Assembly (NCBI RefSeq): GCF_000993825.1
Contig: NZ_CP011114.1
Location: 3,472,001 to 3,536,000, forward strand
Reading direction: 5' to 3'
Length of the DNA: 64,000 nucleotides
Source: Paenibacillus durus ATCC 35681
GTDB taxonomy: Bacteria > Bacillota > Bacilli > Paenibacillales > Paenibacillaceae
Both the position numbers and the translations under genes were made by a program. The notes below the pieces were generated by a model. It did no database searches. It was given only the letters and a program-made list of their open reading frames with translations, and was not told where the DNA came from. Every line of letters starts with the position of its first letter. Position 1 is the first letter of the stretch. This document shows, piece after piece, positions 45,384-54,661 of this stretch.

Positions 45384-45398
45384 ATCAAGCGCTTTCAA
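45384..45398 (-). promoter_or_regulatory. cre-like site upstream of the AKR gene
   Basis: The minus strand reads TTGAAAGCGCTTGAT, matching the CcpA cre consensus WTGNAANCGNWNNCW except one position. It lies upstream of a TTGTAT-18-TATACT promoter. Confidence 0.4.
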
Positions 45399-45405
45399 CG
45401 AATTG

Positions 45406-45430
45406 AAAAAACGGAGCCTTCGCTCCGTTA
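45406..45430 (-). terminator. terminator downstream of the cupin gene
   Basis: The minus strand reads AACGGAG, loop CGAAGG, CTCCGTT, then TTTTCAATTC. Confidence 0.85.
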
Positions 45431-45478
45431 TTACAGCAAATGTTTCGCCGGCTCGGCTGTTTCCAGCCGAATCCGCCG

Positions 45479-45943
45479 CTACCCCTCCGACTTGTCGATC
45501 AGCCGGAAATCATCATAGTGAAAGCCCGGGGCTACGACACAGGATACGAGCACCGGCTCATCGCCAAGCGGTCTCGCGGCCTGCCATGCACCGGCGGGTA
45601 CGAGCGCCTGTGGCTGCTGGCCCGCGGCGATATCAAGGCCCAATACGATTTCCTGCACATCACCGGGACGTTCTCCGTTTCCTCCAAGGCTTAACACAAG
45701 GGGGCTGCCGGCATGCCAGAGCCAATGCTCATCCGACAGGACGGTATGCCACTCGGAAATCTCGCCCGGATGCAGCAGAAAATAAATCGTTGATGCCGCA
45801 GGACGGGGACCGGAGTAGTCTTCGCCCAGGAGTTCCCGGGGAATTTGAACGGATGATTTCCAGATTTCCTTAAACCAGCCGCCCTCGACATGATGCTCAA
45901 GGCCGAGCAGTTCAACAAAAGGCGAAAGTTCTTTTTGTGCCAC
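45479..45943 (-). CDS. cupin protein, DUF985 family
   Basis: A 154-residue single-domain beta-barrel. Family residues are HHVEGGWFKEIWKS (about 16), STIYFLLHPGEISEWHTVLSDEHW (about 50-75) split by short loops, and VAPGFHYDDFRL near the C-terminus. The histidines could bind a metal, but the activity of this family is unknown. It is a single gene with its own terminator. Confidence 0.88.
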   Translation of the reverse strand: MAQKELSPFVELLGLEHHVEGGWFKEIWKSSVQIPRELLGEDYSGPRPAASTIYFLLHPGEISEWHTVLSDEHWLWHAGSPLVLSLGGNGERPGDVQEIVLGLDIAAGQQPQALVPAGAWQAARPLGDEPVLVSCVVAPGFHYDDFRLIDKSEG

Positions 45944-46020
45944 GATCTTCTCTCCTTACGATATGTTCCCGCTGGTTCCGCTCTCCCGGAATCCCGAAGT
46001 ATAGAATGGGACCACAAAGA

Positions 46021-46058
46021 GGGACACAGCACGGATCGGATGTTGGTGCCCGTGTCCC
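46021..46058. repeat. inverted repeat downstream of the SPFH gene
   Basis: GGGACAC (46021-46027) and GTGTCCC (46052-46058) are perfect arms. The minus strand continues TCTTTG, so it may be a weak terminator of the NfeD-SPFH operon. Confidence 0.4.
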
Positions 46059-46104
46059 CTACTTTAGCCGAAAACGGCGTAATTGTAAAATAAAATTCCG
46101 CAGT

Positions 46105-47037
46105 TTATTTGTCTTTACCAGCCTTGAATACGTCGGCCATTGCTCCCAAGCTTCCGAGCGTTCTGACGACGTCAGTCGGCAGGAATACCTTGTTTGCCGG
46201 TCCTTTGGAGATCTCTCCCAAAGCTTCGAACGACTGATACGCAAGGACCTGCTCATCCAGCCCCGCGCTTTTGAGGAGCTCAATCCGCTGCTTCTCCGCC
46301 TCCGCTACCGACTGAATCGCCTTGGCCTGGCCGAGCGCCTCCAACTCCTGCGCTTGACGCAGACCTTCCGCCTGATGAATCCTTGCTTCCCTGTCTCCCT
46401 CCGCTTTCAGGATTTTACTCTGCTTATCGCCCTCCGCGCGCAAAATCATATCCTGTCTGGCGGCTTCCGCCTCCAGCACAATCGCCCGCTTATTCCGCTC
46501 CGCCTTCATCTGCTTATCCATCGCTTCCTGAATGTCCACCGGCGGCTTGATATCGATCACTTCGACCCGCTCAATCCGCACGCCCCATTTCTCCGTCGCT
46601 TCATCGAGAGCGAGGCGGATTTCGGTCGAGATTTTCTCCCGGCCAGACAGTGTCTCATCTAGCTCCAGCTTGCCGATAATCTGCCGCATCGTGGCTGTGC
46701 TGATGTTCCGCACCCCATATACATAATCGGAAATGCCATAGGTTGCTTCTTCCGGGCCCACCACCTGATAGAAAATAATTGTATCGATCTGCACCTGTAC
46801 ATTATCCTTCGTGATCACCGTCTGCGGAGGCACATTGGTCTGCTGAATCCGCAGATCATGATAGGTCCGTACGTGGTCGATAATCGGAATTAGAATATTG
46901 AGACCCGGCGTCAACAGCCGGTGAAATTTACCGAGCCGTTCGACGATGCCTACCCGCTGCTGCGGAACGATTTTAACCGTAAGTGCGATAAATGCGATCA
47001 CCACAACCAAGATAACTCCAATAACCGCCAATTCCAT
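46105..47037 (-). CDS. SPFH/band 7 (stomatin-like) membrane protein
   Basis: A 310-residue protein of the QmcA/stomatin type. An N-terminal membrane helix (about 3-22, VIGVILVVVIAFIALTVKIV) is followed by the band 7 domain (PQQRVGIVERLGKFHRLLTPG, then LDETLSGREKISTEIRLALD). The long Ala/Glu-rich helix AEAARQDMILRAEGDKQSKI and further repeats follow. Such proteins form oligomeric membrane scaffolds. It is 4 nt after the NfeD gene, its usual partner. Confidence 0.93.
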   Translation of the reverse strand: MELAVIGVILVVVIAFIALTVKIVPQQRVGIVERLGKFHRLLTPGLNILIPIIDHVRTYHDLRIQQTNVPPQTVITKDNVQVQIDTIIFYQVVGPEEATYGISDYVYGVRNISTATMRQIIGKLELDETLSGREKISTEIRLALDEATEKWGVRIERVEVIDIKPPVDIQEAMDKQMKAERNKRAIVLEAEAARQDMILRAEGDKQSKILKAEGDREARIHQAEGLRQAQELEALGQAKAIQSVAEAEKQRIELLKSAGLDEQVLAYQSFEALGEISKGPANKVFLPTDVVRTLGSLGAMADVFKAGKDK

Positions 47038-47041
47038 TCTC

Positions 47042-47467
47042 TTATCCCTCCCAGCGTTCTACTTCAATGATGGCGTTTCCTCTGCTGATGACTCTAACCT
47101 TCTCATCCACATTCAATGGCTGCACCGATGCGGCACTCCATATATCGCCTCCGACTTTGACCTGCCCGTATCTGCCCGGCTCAATCGACTGGACGACAAT
47201 TCCCTCCCTGCCGACAATATCGGTGCCGATGTCCTTGAAGCCCTGCGAAGCGCGGAACCTTGACACCAACGGTTTCGAGAATAGGGTCAACCCGAGCGCA
47301 ACCAAAGAACCGGTTAGGACTTGAACCAGTACCGCGTCCGGTGCGGCAAGCGATACTAGACCTGCGGCAACAGCGCCAATGCACAACCACAGCAGATAAA
47401 AAGTGAGCGTCAGCATTTCGGCGACCAGCAATATGCCGGCGGCGATAAACCAGATGATCCAGACCAT
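47042..47467 (-). CDS. NfeD-family membrane protein
   Basis: A 141-residue protein. N-terminal membrane segments (about 1-70: IIWFIAAGILLVAEMLTLTF, then GAVAAGLVSLAAPDAVLVQVL) precede an OB-fold NfeD domain (about 80-140: GREGIVVQSIEPGRYGQVKV). NfeD proteins partner with SPFH proteins in microdomain organisation and envelope stress. ATG at 47467 follows AAGGTG. A SigW-type promoter lies 37 nt upstream. Confidence 0.92.
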   Translation of the reverse strand: MVWIIWFIAAGILLVAEMLTLTFYLLWLCIGAVAAGLVSLAAPDAVLVQVLTGSLVALGLTLFSKPLVSRFRASQGFKDIGTDIVGREGIVVQSIEPGRYGQVKVGGDIWSAASVQPLNVDEKVRVISRGNAIIEVERWEG

Positions 47468-47503
47468 CAAACGTCACCTTCTTTTTCGCTTTATACTAAC
47501 AAT

Positions 47504-47529
47504 AACGAAAAGAATTCTTCTGCGTTGCA
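47504..47529 (-). promoter_or_regulatory. SigW-type (ECF) promoter of the NfeD-SPFH operon
   Basis: The minus strand reads TGCAAC, a 16-bp spacer, then CGTT, compared with the SigW consensus TGAAAC-N16-CGTA (one mismatch in each box). NfeD/flotillin operons are SigW targets in Bacillus subtilis. Confidence 0.5.
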
Positions 47530-47657
47530 TCTTTTTACATAGCTATTAACAACCGCTATATCCATTGTATTTCTACCGGGGTTGCGTTATGATGACAGCC
47601 TGATTCTTCATCATTTAATCGGCTTGACCGATATGCTGATAGATTAATCGTGATAAA

Positions 47658-47707
47658 AAATAACCCCAGACCTGAATGGATTGACTCATGTCCATTCAGA
47701 TCTGGGG
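47658..47707 (-). terminator. terminator of the rph-rdgB transcript
   Basis: On the minus strand a 17-bp stem (CCCCAGATCTGAATGGA / TCCATTCAGGTCTGGGG) is followed by TTATTTTTTATC. Confidence 0.92.
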
Positions 47708-47720
47708 CCATAATTAAGAT

Positions 47721-48368
47721 TTATTTCCCGGTACGGCTGTCTCCCTGCGCGGCCAATTTCTCCGTCAGGAGCCGCAGCGCCACTCCTCTATGACTGATCG
47801 ACTGCTTCTGTTCCAGCGTAAGCTCGGCCATCGTCTTCTCAAATTGCGGAAGATAGAACAAAGGGTCGTAACCGAAGCCTCCACCGCCCGCAGGTTCGGA
47901 GGTAATCCAGCCTTCCACTGCGCCTTCGGCTGTAACCTCCGCAGCCGTGGACGGGTCGTACAGCGACAGCGCACAGACGAACCTTGCCGTGCTGAGGAGC
48001 GGTTGTCCTGTATCCTCGCCCTGCTTTAATCTCTCCAGTTCGCTGAGCAGCTTCAGATTGTTGTCCTCATCGGGTGCGCCTTCGCCCGCATAACGGGCGG
48101 AATAAACGCCGGGACGGCCACCAAGCGCATCCACGCAGAGCCCTGAATCGTCGGCAAGTACAGGCAGCCCAAGCGCTTCAGCGATCTGCTTCGATTTTTT
48201 CAGCGCATTCTCCGCAAAGGTTGTTCCATCCTCCACCACGTCCGGCAGCTCCGGATAATCGAACATGCTCTTTACCATCAAGCCAAGCGGCGCAAAAGCA
48301 TGCTGAAATTCGCGAACCTTGCCGGCATTTTTGGTTGCGACAATAAGAATACCGATTCTTGAGCTCAT
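47721..48368 (-). CDS. rdgB: XTP/dITP diphosphatase (non-canonical purine NTP pyrophosphatase)
   Basis: A 215-residue enzyme that hydrolyses ITP, XTP and dITP to monophosphates and keeps damaged purines out of nucleic acids. The motifs are IVATKNAGKVREF at the N-terminus, EDGTTFAENALKKSK near 40-55, ADDSGLCVDALGGRPGVYSA near 70 and GGFGYDPLFYLP, then SHRGVALR. ATG at 48368 follows AAAAGG one base after the rph TAG; the longer frame overlaps rph. rph-rdgB is the usual order (ysnA in Bacillus). Confidence 0.95.
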   Translation of the reverse strand: MSSRIGILIVATKNAGKVREFQHAFAPLGLMVKSMFDYPELPDVVEDGTTFAENALKKSKQIAEALGLPVLADDSGLCVDALGGRPGVYSARYAGEGAPDEDNNLKLLSELERLKQGEDTGQPLLSTARFVCALSLYDPSTAAEVTAEGAVEGWITSEPAGGGGFGYDPLFYLPQFEKTMAELTLEQKQSISHRGVALRLLTEKLAAQGDSRTGK

Positions 48369-48369
48369 A

Positions 48370-49128
48370 CTATACCTTTTGACTGGTCTGGCCGGATGGA
48401 ATTTTGAGCGCGATCGGTCCAAGGGCTTCTTTTTGGGCGGCAATCAGTTCAAGAATCCCTTGTTCGGCCAGACTCAGCAGATCATCCAGTTCTTTTCGCG
48501 AGAAGGGCCGCTCTTCCCCGGTTCCCTGCAGTTCAACGAATTCGCCGCCTCCGGTCATCACCACGTTCATGTCAACATTGGCTTTGGAATCCTCATCATA
48601 ATTCAGATCCAGCAGCGGGCGGTCGCCCACTATACCTACGCTGATGGCCGCCAGATAATCGGTGATAGGGAACACGGTGAGACGGTGCTGTGTTACTATT
48701 TTGTTAATAGCAAACGCCAGGGCGATAAAAGAACCCGTAATTGACGCGGTTCTCGTACCGCCGTCCGCTTGAATAACATCGCAATCCAGGGTAATATTCC
48801 GCTCCCCGAGTGCCTGCAAATTGACTACGGAACGAAGCGCCCGGCCAATGAGCCTTTGAATTTCCATCGTTCGTCCAGTCAGCTTTCCTCGTGCAGCCTC
48901 ACGCTGGTTGCGCGATTGCGTCGCGCGCGGCAGCATGGAATACTCCGCCGTCACCCAGCCTTTCCCCTGTCCTTTTAGAAACGGAGGGACTTTCTCCTCA
49001 ACGGTGGCTGTACAAATGACCTTGGTGTCCCCCATTTCAATGAGTACAGAGCCTTCAGCATATTTATTGATTTGGGTCGTAATCTTCAGCGGCCGTAGCC
49101 CATCGTCGTTTCGCCCATTTGATCTCAT
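48370..49128 (-). CDS. rph: ribonuclease PH
   Basis: A 252-residue phosphorolytic 3'-5' exoribonuclease that trims tRNA 3' ends. The start ([20 protein letters not shown]), the [19 protein letters not shown] core, the [15 protein letters not shown] helix and [19 protein letters not shown] are diagnostic. Length is typical. It lies between gerM and rdgB, as in Bacillus. Confidence 0.97.
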   Translation of the reverse strand: MRSNGRNDDGLRPLKITTQINKYAEGSVLIEMGDTKVICTATVEEKVPPFLKGQGKGWVTAEYSMLPRATQSRNQREAARGKLTGRTMEIQRLIGRALRSVVNLQALGERNITLDCDVIQADGGTRTASITGSFIALAFAINKIVTQHRLTVFPITDYLAAISVGIVGDRPLLDLNYDEDSKANVDMNVVMTGGGEFVELQGTGEERPFSRKELDDLLSLAEQGILELIAAQKEALGPIALKIPSGQTSQKV

Positions 49129-49324
49129 TTTGTCTGCCTCCTACATTTGTATAGCGTGAGCTTCGTTTAAGCATCCTTTATTCTACCAAAGAGCAGGCGC
49201 AAAAGCATCTTTTTCGGCCTGGCGGCTAGGCAGCGTCCATTCGGGATCGGGGCTCCTCTTCGTAAGCAGTGTTCGGGGAGCATAGGCTCCTCAGAAAAAT
49301 ATTAAGCATTAGTTAAGTTAGCCC

Positions 49325-50512
49325 TTAGAGCGGGAGTTCATTCACATATTGCGGCGCTGATACAGGCTTGCCGTAATCGACATTGTCGGTTCCGGTAACC
49401 GTCTGCTTGCCGTTCATCCGGACTTGGACCATGGCATCGTCCGAGTTCTGGGCAATCGTGAGTACTACGGACTCCAGCAGTTCGGCGGGAACCTGACTGC
49501 CGTCATCGAACATATCATCGTTCAGAGATACGGTGACTACTCCGTTCTGTCCTTTCTCGACGGAATCCAGCGACGTCTCTGGAGTCATTACCGTTTCCAG
49601 CCCATTCTCGGAATCGGGTCCCTCAATCAACGCGTTCATCGCTGCTTTCAGCGGGTCCTGTCCCGGCGTTACGTAACGGGTTACCGGAACATAATACTGA
49701 ACACCGCCCGGCGAAGCTGCCGAGAAATAAACGGTAATCGCGCTGAAATTCATCGATACCGGACCTTGCGATGGCAGGTTGATTCCTATGCTGCGGGTCA
49801 GCGGACGGTCGAGAGGGGTTCCTTTAAGCGGCATTTCACTCAGCTTCTTGCCATCGACCCATAGCTGTACTCCCGTAATACCCTCCTGACCGGTCAGAGT
49901 CCAGGTAACGGCCTCCAGCAGTTTCCGTTCGTCAGCCGGAGCATAAGTGCCGAATTTGCCGCCAAACTCAGCGACGGCCAAATTATGGTCGACCGTTACA
50001 TTTTTAACTTCTGTGCCCTGCGGTAGGACGCCATGGAAACCGTCCGGCAAATCAGCGGCATAGGCTCCACCGTCAACAAGCGCTTCAAGTGACTGCTTCA
50101 ACGCCCCATCTTTGCCCGATGCGGGAAGAGTGAGTGCTACGGGAGCAAGCAGACCGTTATCATTCTGTAAAAAAACGGTCGTGCGGGCGGCAGTCGAATC
50201 GTTTTCGCCTTTAGGCGCTGAATTCCCGCTTCCGGCTGCGGCGTTATTTGCCGCGGCGCCTGAAGCGGCAGCACCCCCGCCTGAGCCGCTGCTGCTAACT
50301 CCATTGTCCGCGCCATCCTCCGCTACAGGTGCGAATACCCCGGTATCCAGCGTATTCCCGCTCGTCTGCAGCATTTGCTCCTCCACATCACTAGGCGGCG
50401 GGTCAATGGCAGCCGATTGGTCCGAGCCGAACAAGCCGCAGCCGGACAGCGCCAGTGGAATTGCCAGCAGGCAGGCTGCCGAAGCCAAGGCAAGTTTTTG
50501 CTTATTTTTCAT
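49325..50512 (-). CDS. gerM: GerM-type sporulation/germination lipoprotein
   Basis: A 395-residue lipoprotein with two GerMN domains. The signal peptide ends in lipobox LSGC (Cys about 25). A low-complexity Gly/Ala/Asn linker covers about 70-105. GerMN 1 is at about 110-245 (TVFLQNDNGLLAPVALTLP) and GerMN 2 at about 255-385 (ITVYFSAASPGGVQYYVPV). GerM works at the forespore envelope during engulfment and cortex formation. The gerM-rph-rdgB order matches Bacillus and supports the name. Confidence 0.92.
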   Translation of the reverse strand: MKNKQKLALASAACLLAIPLALSGCGLFGSDQSAAIDPPPSDVEEQMLQTSGNTLDTGVFAPVAEDGADNGVSSSGSGGGAAASGAAANNAAAGSGNSAPKGENDSTAARTTVFLQNDNGLLAPVALTLPASGKDGALKQSLEALVDGGAYAADLPDGFHGVLPQGTEVKNVTVDHNLAVAEFGGKFGTYAPADERKLLEAVTWTLTGQEGITGVQLWVDGKKLSEMPLKGTPLDRPLTRSIGINLPSQGPVSMNFSAITVYFSAASPGGVQYYVPVTRYVTPGQDPLKAAMNALIEGPDSENGLETVMTPETSLDSVEKGQNGVVTVSLNDDMFDDGSQVPAELLESVVLTIAQNSDDAMVQVRMNGKQTVTGTDNVDYGKPVSAPQYVNELPL

Positions 50513-50792
50513 TTGGATTTGCCCCTTTCAAGGTTATCGATACGGTTTGTACTGCTATGTATACGAGCCCCCGGTCCAAAAAATAACAACGGCTTATCCT
50601 AAAATAGCGAGTGCCTGCTTGGGCACTGCAACTTCCGGTCCTCTCTCAGCTAAGCTGGCGAATTCCGTATAAGTCCCCTTTTCTGGACAAATACTTCCTG
50701 TGAACGTACAATTTGACTACGGCGCAGCATGGGAGTCCATGCCAGCCGGTCATAGATCCGACCAACTACATTTTTTAGCGGGGTGACTGAAC

Positions 50793-51404
50793 ATGGCCGA
50801 TGTAAAAATCCCTTACAGTCTGAACAGCAAAGCCGTCGCACAGGCAACGAGGGCCTGGCTTCACACACGCGGAGTAAAGATTGAAGAGATTGCGGAACTT
50901 GTCCTACTGCTTCAGCAGAAATATTACCCTTCCTTAACCAAGGAGGAATGCATTCACAATATTGAGAGGGTACTCAGCAAGCGGGAAATACAGAATGCCG
51001 TACTAACCGGTATCCAGCTCGATCTGCTGGCGGAAGAAGGCAAGCTGATGTCTCCGCTTCAGGAAATGATTGAAAATGACGAAAGTCTTTACGGGGTTGA
51101 TGAGATATTGGCCTTTTCCATTGTCAATGTATATGGCAGTATCGGATTTACCAATTACGGCTATATCGACAAGCTGAAGCCTCCGGGGGTTCTGGAAAGG
51201 CTGAACGACAAAAGCGACGGGAAAGTGCACACCTTCCTGGATGACATCGTTGGGGCCATTGCTGCCGCGGCCAGCAGCCGGATTGCCCACCGCAAGCAGG
51301 CCGAGCGAGAGAAAGAATTGGGTCTTCCTCATGAGCCGGAGGATAGCGAGGAGACGTCCAATAACTTGGACGCGGGGAAAATGCAGCGGAATAACGAAGC
51401 TTAA
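50793..51404 (+). CDS. pgpA: phosphatidylglycerophosphatase A (YutG-like)
   Basis: A 203-residue protein of the PgpA family, which dephosphorylates phosphatidylglycerol phosphate in phospholipid synthesis. Family segments are IEEIAELVLLLQQKYYPSLT, KREIQNAVLTGIQLD, YGVDEILAFSIVNVYGSIGF and GKVHTFLDDIVGAIAAAASSR. The Gram-positive YutG form lacks long membrane helices, as here. The charged C-terminal tail is variable. It is a single gene with its own terminator. Confidence 0.88.
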   Translation: MADVKIPYSLNSKAVAQATRAWLHTRGVKIEEIAELVLLLQQKYYPSLTKEECIHNIERVLSKREIQNAVLTGIQLDLLAEEGKLMSPLQEMIENDESLYGVDEILAFSIVNVYGSIGFTNYGYIDKLKPPGVLERLNDKSDGKVHTFLDDIVGAIAAAASSRIAHRKQAEREKELGLPHEPEDSEETSNNLDAGKMQRNNEA

Positions 51405-51500
51405 ATCACATCTCACAGATAGCGCCTAGCTTTCTTATTATGGTAGTTGCTGCTAAATCCGGAAGCTGGGTTCCGGAATTTTACGTTCTGATATTTTAAA

Positions 51501-51540
51501 CAAAACAGCCGGCGGAAGAAAGATTCCGCTGGCTGTTTTG
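51501..51540. terminator. terminator downstream of pgpA
   Basis: CAAAACAGCC-GGCGGAA pairs with TTCCGCT-GGCTGTTTTG, one mismatch. The T- and A-tracts make it usable for both convergent genes. Confidence 0.85.
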
Positions 51541-51635
51541 CAAGGGAACAGCTATGCTTTTATTGAATAAAAGAGGATCTAACCCGCTCTCCTCCAGCCC
51601 TATCTGCTCCGCTCCTATATCCAGTTTCTGTTCAT

Positions 51636-52370
51636 CTAAGAGCGAGTCCCTACGAAAATCATGCGCGGCGAAGTCTCCGCCTCATATTTCTCCTCATCGT
51701 AGCTGCCGTGAACCGCTTCGATTGAGAGACCGGCATCCGCGATTAGATCGCGGAATTTCTCCAGCGAATACAGCTTCACACGCTCATGGTACTGCCGCGG
51801 CGTTCCATCGAATTTGGACGTCAAAATGATATCTTTCTTTACATAACCGTCCTCAATCCTTCGCTTCTCGTCAATCAGATTGTCTCCGTCTTCCCGGGTG
51901 GAATGCGGCACCAAATGGGTCATCACATAGGAAGGATTCAGGAAATCGATGATGAACTTTCCTCCCGGCCTAAGCATCCGCCGAATCTCTCGCAGCACTT
52001 TTAGATGTTCCTCGTCCTCCTCAAAATATCCAAAGGAAGTGAACAGGTTGACTACTGCGTCAAATCCGCCCTCAAGCGGCAATTCCCGCATGTCGGCCCG
52101 TACCCACGCTACCCGCTCCGCGCCTTCCTGAGCGCGTGCCTCGCGCAGCAGCGCTTCCGACAGGTCGACTCCGGTGACCTCATAACCCGCTTCCGCGAGC
52201 GCCAGTGAATGCCGTCCCATGCCGCAGCAAAGGTCCAGCACTTTGGCTTTCGATGGCAGGCTAAGCCAGCCGATCATCCGCTCGACCTCCCGCCGGGCCC
52301 CTCCGAAATCCCGATGCCTATATACAATCAGATAGTCCTCCCCAAAGCTTTTCTCATACCATTCGCTCAT
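51636..52370 (-). CDS. class I SAM-dependent methyltransferase
   Basis: A 244-residue methyltransferase. Motif I VLDLCCGMGRHSLALAEAG is near 45, the acidic loop GVDLSEALL follows, and motif IV is FDAVVNLFTSFGYF near 105. Post I and VI motifs are LRPGGKFIIDFLNPSYV. Substrate unknown. It starts about 310 bp beyond the end of nifV and a terminator lies between, so it is probably not part of the nif operon. Confidence 0.88.
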   Translation of the reverse strand: MSEWYEKSFGEDYLIVYRHRDFGGARREVERMIGWLSLPSKAKVLDLCCGMGRHSLALAEAGYEVTGVDLSEALLREARAQEGAERVAWVRADMRELPLEGGFDAVVNLFTSFGYFEEDEEHLKVLREIRRMLRPGGKFIIDFLNPSYVMTHLVPHSTREDGDNLIDEKRRIEDGYVKKDIILTSKFDGTPRQYHERVKLYSLEKFRDLIADAGLSIEAVHGSYDEEKYEAETSPRMIFVGTRS

Positions 52371-52683
52371 GTCCCGTCTCCTCCCACAGGTCCGTTTTCA
52401 TTAATCCAGTCTATGTATCTACAAATGTACCGTTTATTTTACCCCCTTTTACCGGTAAACTCAAAGCTGCAAGTCACTCGCGCTCCATGAAACATAGTAT
52501 AACCTGTCCTTCATTCCACACCCGGTCGCGCGGCAAACTACTGCTTTTCGTATACAAAAGGGACCGATTCGCAAGGAAATGCTTATCCCGTGAATCAGTC
52601 CCTTATTTCTAGAAAGATTATTTTATCCATTGTTGATTCAGCCCTGCCTTTGTAGAAGCAGATTATCAGCCTTCACCGTCTTC
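52371..52683. other. gene-free spacer between the methyltransferase and nifV
   Basis: This 313-bp stretch holds the nif operon terminator (52558-52604) and presumably the methyltransferase promoter, which I could not place with confidence. Nothing else is recognised. Confidence 0.5.
52558..52604 (-). terminator. terminator of the nif operon
   Basis: AAGGGACCGATTC (52558-52570) and GAATCAGTCCCTT (52592-52604) are arms with one mismatch. The minus strand ends CCCTTTTGTATA. It lies 80 nt after the nifV stop. Confidence 0.8.
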
Positions 52684-53829
52684 TCACACCGCATTCTGCG
52701 CCTGCTGTTGTTCTTCCAGCAGCCATTCCACCAGCAGGGCTTCAGGCACATTGCCTTTGCTGGTTTCAGCATATTCCCGGACACGCATCAGCAGCCTGGC
52801 CGCCGTATCGGGGTCGACTTCCAGCCCCCGCTTGCCAAGAACATGAGCGACACCGCCCGTTCCGGAGTGCTTGCCGAGCACGAAACTATGCTCTCTGCCA
52901 ACCTCAGCCGGGTTAAAGGTCTGATAGGTCTCCCTATCCTTCACCAGTCCGTCAACATGAATACCCGATTCATGTGTGAACGCCATCTTTCCTACAATCG
53001 GCTTGGAATCTCCGACACTGCGGCCGGAAGCCGCGATCACCATATCGGCAATGAGCTTGAGCAACTCGGCCCGGATGTTACTATGGCCGCCGTATAAATA
53101 ACGCCAGGCCAGCGCAACTTCCTCCAGCGCCGCATTGCCTGTTCGCTCACCGATTCCCGCGACGGTCGTGCTCGCCCATGTCGCTCCGGCGGCGATGCCG
53201 CTCAGCGTATTCGCGACAGCCAATCCGAAATCGTTATGGCAGTGCACCTCCAGCTCCACATCAGACGGCACAGCTCCAAGCAGCGTACTTATCCGCCCAG
53301 CCATCTGACCGGGATGATGCGCGGAAACCGTATCCGCATAACGGAACCAGCGTATACCGCCTTCCTTATACAATGAATTGACCAATTCCACCAAAAAGCT
53401 CATGTCCGCACGAGACGAATCTTCCATACCGACCGATACGGCCATACCCAGCCCACGCGCATATTCCACCGCACGAAGCAGCTTGGCTAATCCTTCGGCA
53501 GGCGAAAGCCCGAGCTTACCCCGAAGCTGAACTTCGGAGGCGGGAATTGAAATATGACACCAATTTACTCCCGTCGCCAAAGCCTTGTCGATATCGCTTT
53601 TGAGTGCTCGGTTCCAAGTCATTAGCTTCATGGGAAGACCGAGAGCGGCAATCGCCGCAATGTCCTCTTGTTCCCGAATCCCCATAGCCGGAATACCGAT
53701 CTCCGCTTGTTCTACACCGCACTCCGACAGCAATCTTGCGATTTCCAGCTTTTCCGCCCTCGTGAATGATACTCCAGCCGCTTGTTCGCCATCCCTTAGC
53801 GTCGTGTCACATAGCTTGAGACTTTTCAC
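52684..53829 (-). CDS. nifV: homocitrate synthase
   Basis: A 381-residue TIM-barrel enzyme that condenses acetyl-CoA and 2-oxoglutarate to homocitrate, the organic ligand of FeMo-cofactor. Motifs are LCDTTLRDGEQAAGVSFT at the N-terminus, the metal-binding HCHNDFGLAVANTL near 195 and GERTGNAALEEVAL. The C-terminal part includes FTHESGIHVDG. The GTG start at 53829 overlaps the hesA TGA (GTGA) and follows AGGAGG. It is the last nif gene before the terminator. Confidence 0.96.
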   Translation of the reverse strand: MKSLKLCDTTLRDGEQAAGVSFTRAEKLEIARLLSECGVEQAEIGIPAMGIREQEDIAAIAALGLPMKLMTWNRALKSDIDKALATGVNWCHISIPASEVQLRGKLGLSPAEGLAKLLRAVEYARGLGMAVSVGMEDSSRADMSFLVELVNSLYKEGGIRWFRYADTVSAHHPGQMAGRISTLLGAVPSDVELEVHCHNDFGLAVANTLSGIAAGATWASTTVAGIGERTGNAALEEVALAWRYLYGGHSNIRAELLKLIADMVIAASGRSVGDSKPIVGKMAFTHESGIHVDGLVKDRETYQTFNPAEVGREHSFVLGKHSGTGGVAHVLGKRGLEVDPDTAARLLMRVREYAETSKGNVPEALLVEWLLEEQQQAQNAV

Positions 53830-54581
53830 GGTTTACCTCCTTCTCCGCAGCAAGCGCAATTCGGATTACGGGCAAGTCGGACACTGTAGGTGCTAAAGTC
53901 AAGTGAGTTAAAGCGATACATAATGCCGGTATAGGCCGGCCCTACCCTTGTAATCCATTTTACGGCTTCCAGCGCAGCCAGGCAACCTGCAATACCAGAA
54001 GTTGCGCCCAAGACTGGAAATCCAAAAGGTTCCCATTGAGGCTGGTTGTCGGGATATAGGCATTCCAGACAAGGCGTCTCTCCTGGAACCATTGTTGTCA
54101 AAGATATTTCAAAGCCGTACATCGCCGATTCCACCATCGGCTTGCCGGCTTCTACGCAGAGCTTATTCAATACGTACCGCTCTGGGAAATCATAACGGGC
54201 GTCGATGACGATATCGGCGCTCTCAACCCAAGGCTTTGCCTTGTCATACTCAATCTTGGAATTGTAACCCTCGATTTCCATCTCGGGATTAAGCCGCCGC
54301 AAATGCTCTACGGCTGTGCTCATCCGTTCCATTCCCAAGTGCTCGCTATCCATTAGAATCTGGCGGTTCAGGTCCGGCAAGAGAATTTTCCCTTCATGCG
54401 CGAGAATCAACTTGCCGACTCCTGCAGCCGCCAAATAAATCGCTGCTGTACCACCCAGGCCGCCGATACCGGCGATCATTACCGTCGCTTCTTTCAGCGC
54501 TTTCTGTCCGTTCTCTCCCAGCAGCTTCAACTGCCGTGCATACCGCTCCTGTTCCAGCAAACCGATCGACCCTTGCTCCAT
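53826..54581 (-). CDS. hesA: HesA/MoeB/ThiF-family adenylyltransferase
   Basis: A 251-residue E1-like protein. ATP-binding motif GIGGLGGTAAIYLAAAGVG is near 33, then the LNRQ box (LLPDLNRQILM). Zinc-type cysteine pairs are CLECLYPD and CACCGEGG at the C-terminus. HesA is a constant member of Paenibacillus nif clusters and is thought to help sulfur or metal-cofactor supply; its exact reaction is not settled. ATG at 54581 follows CGGAGG. Confidence 0.93.
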   Translation of the reverse strand: MEQGSIGLLEQERYARQLKLLGENGQKALKEATVMIAGIGGLGGTAAIYLAAAGVGKLILAHEGKILLPDLNRQILMDSEHLGMERMSTAVEHLRRLNPEMEIEGYNSKIEYDKAKPWVESADIVIDARYDFPERYVLNKLCVEAGKPMVESAMYGFEISLTTMVPGETPCLECLYPDNQPQWEPFGFPVLGATSGIAGCLAALEAVKWITRVGPAYTGIMYRFNSLDFSTYSVRLARNPNCACCGEGGKP

Positions 54582-54661
54582 CGCATTCTACCTCCGTTAT
54601 CGCTCATGATTTAATAGTTTCATAATAGTTTAGGATCGGAGGTGTTTCTTGACAATGAAGT

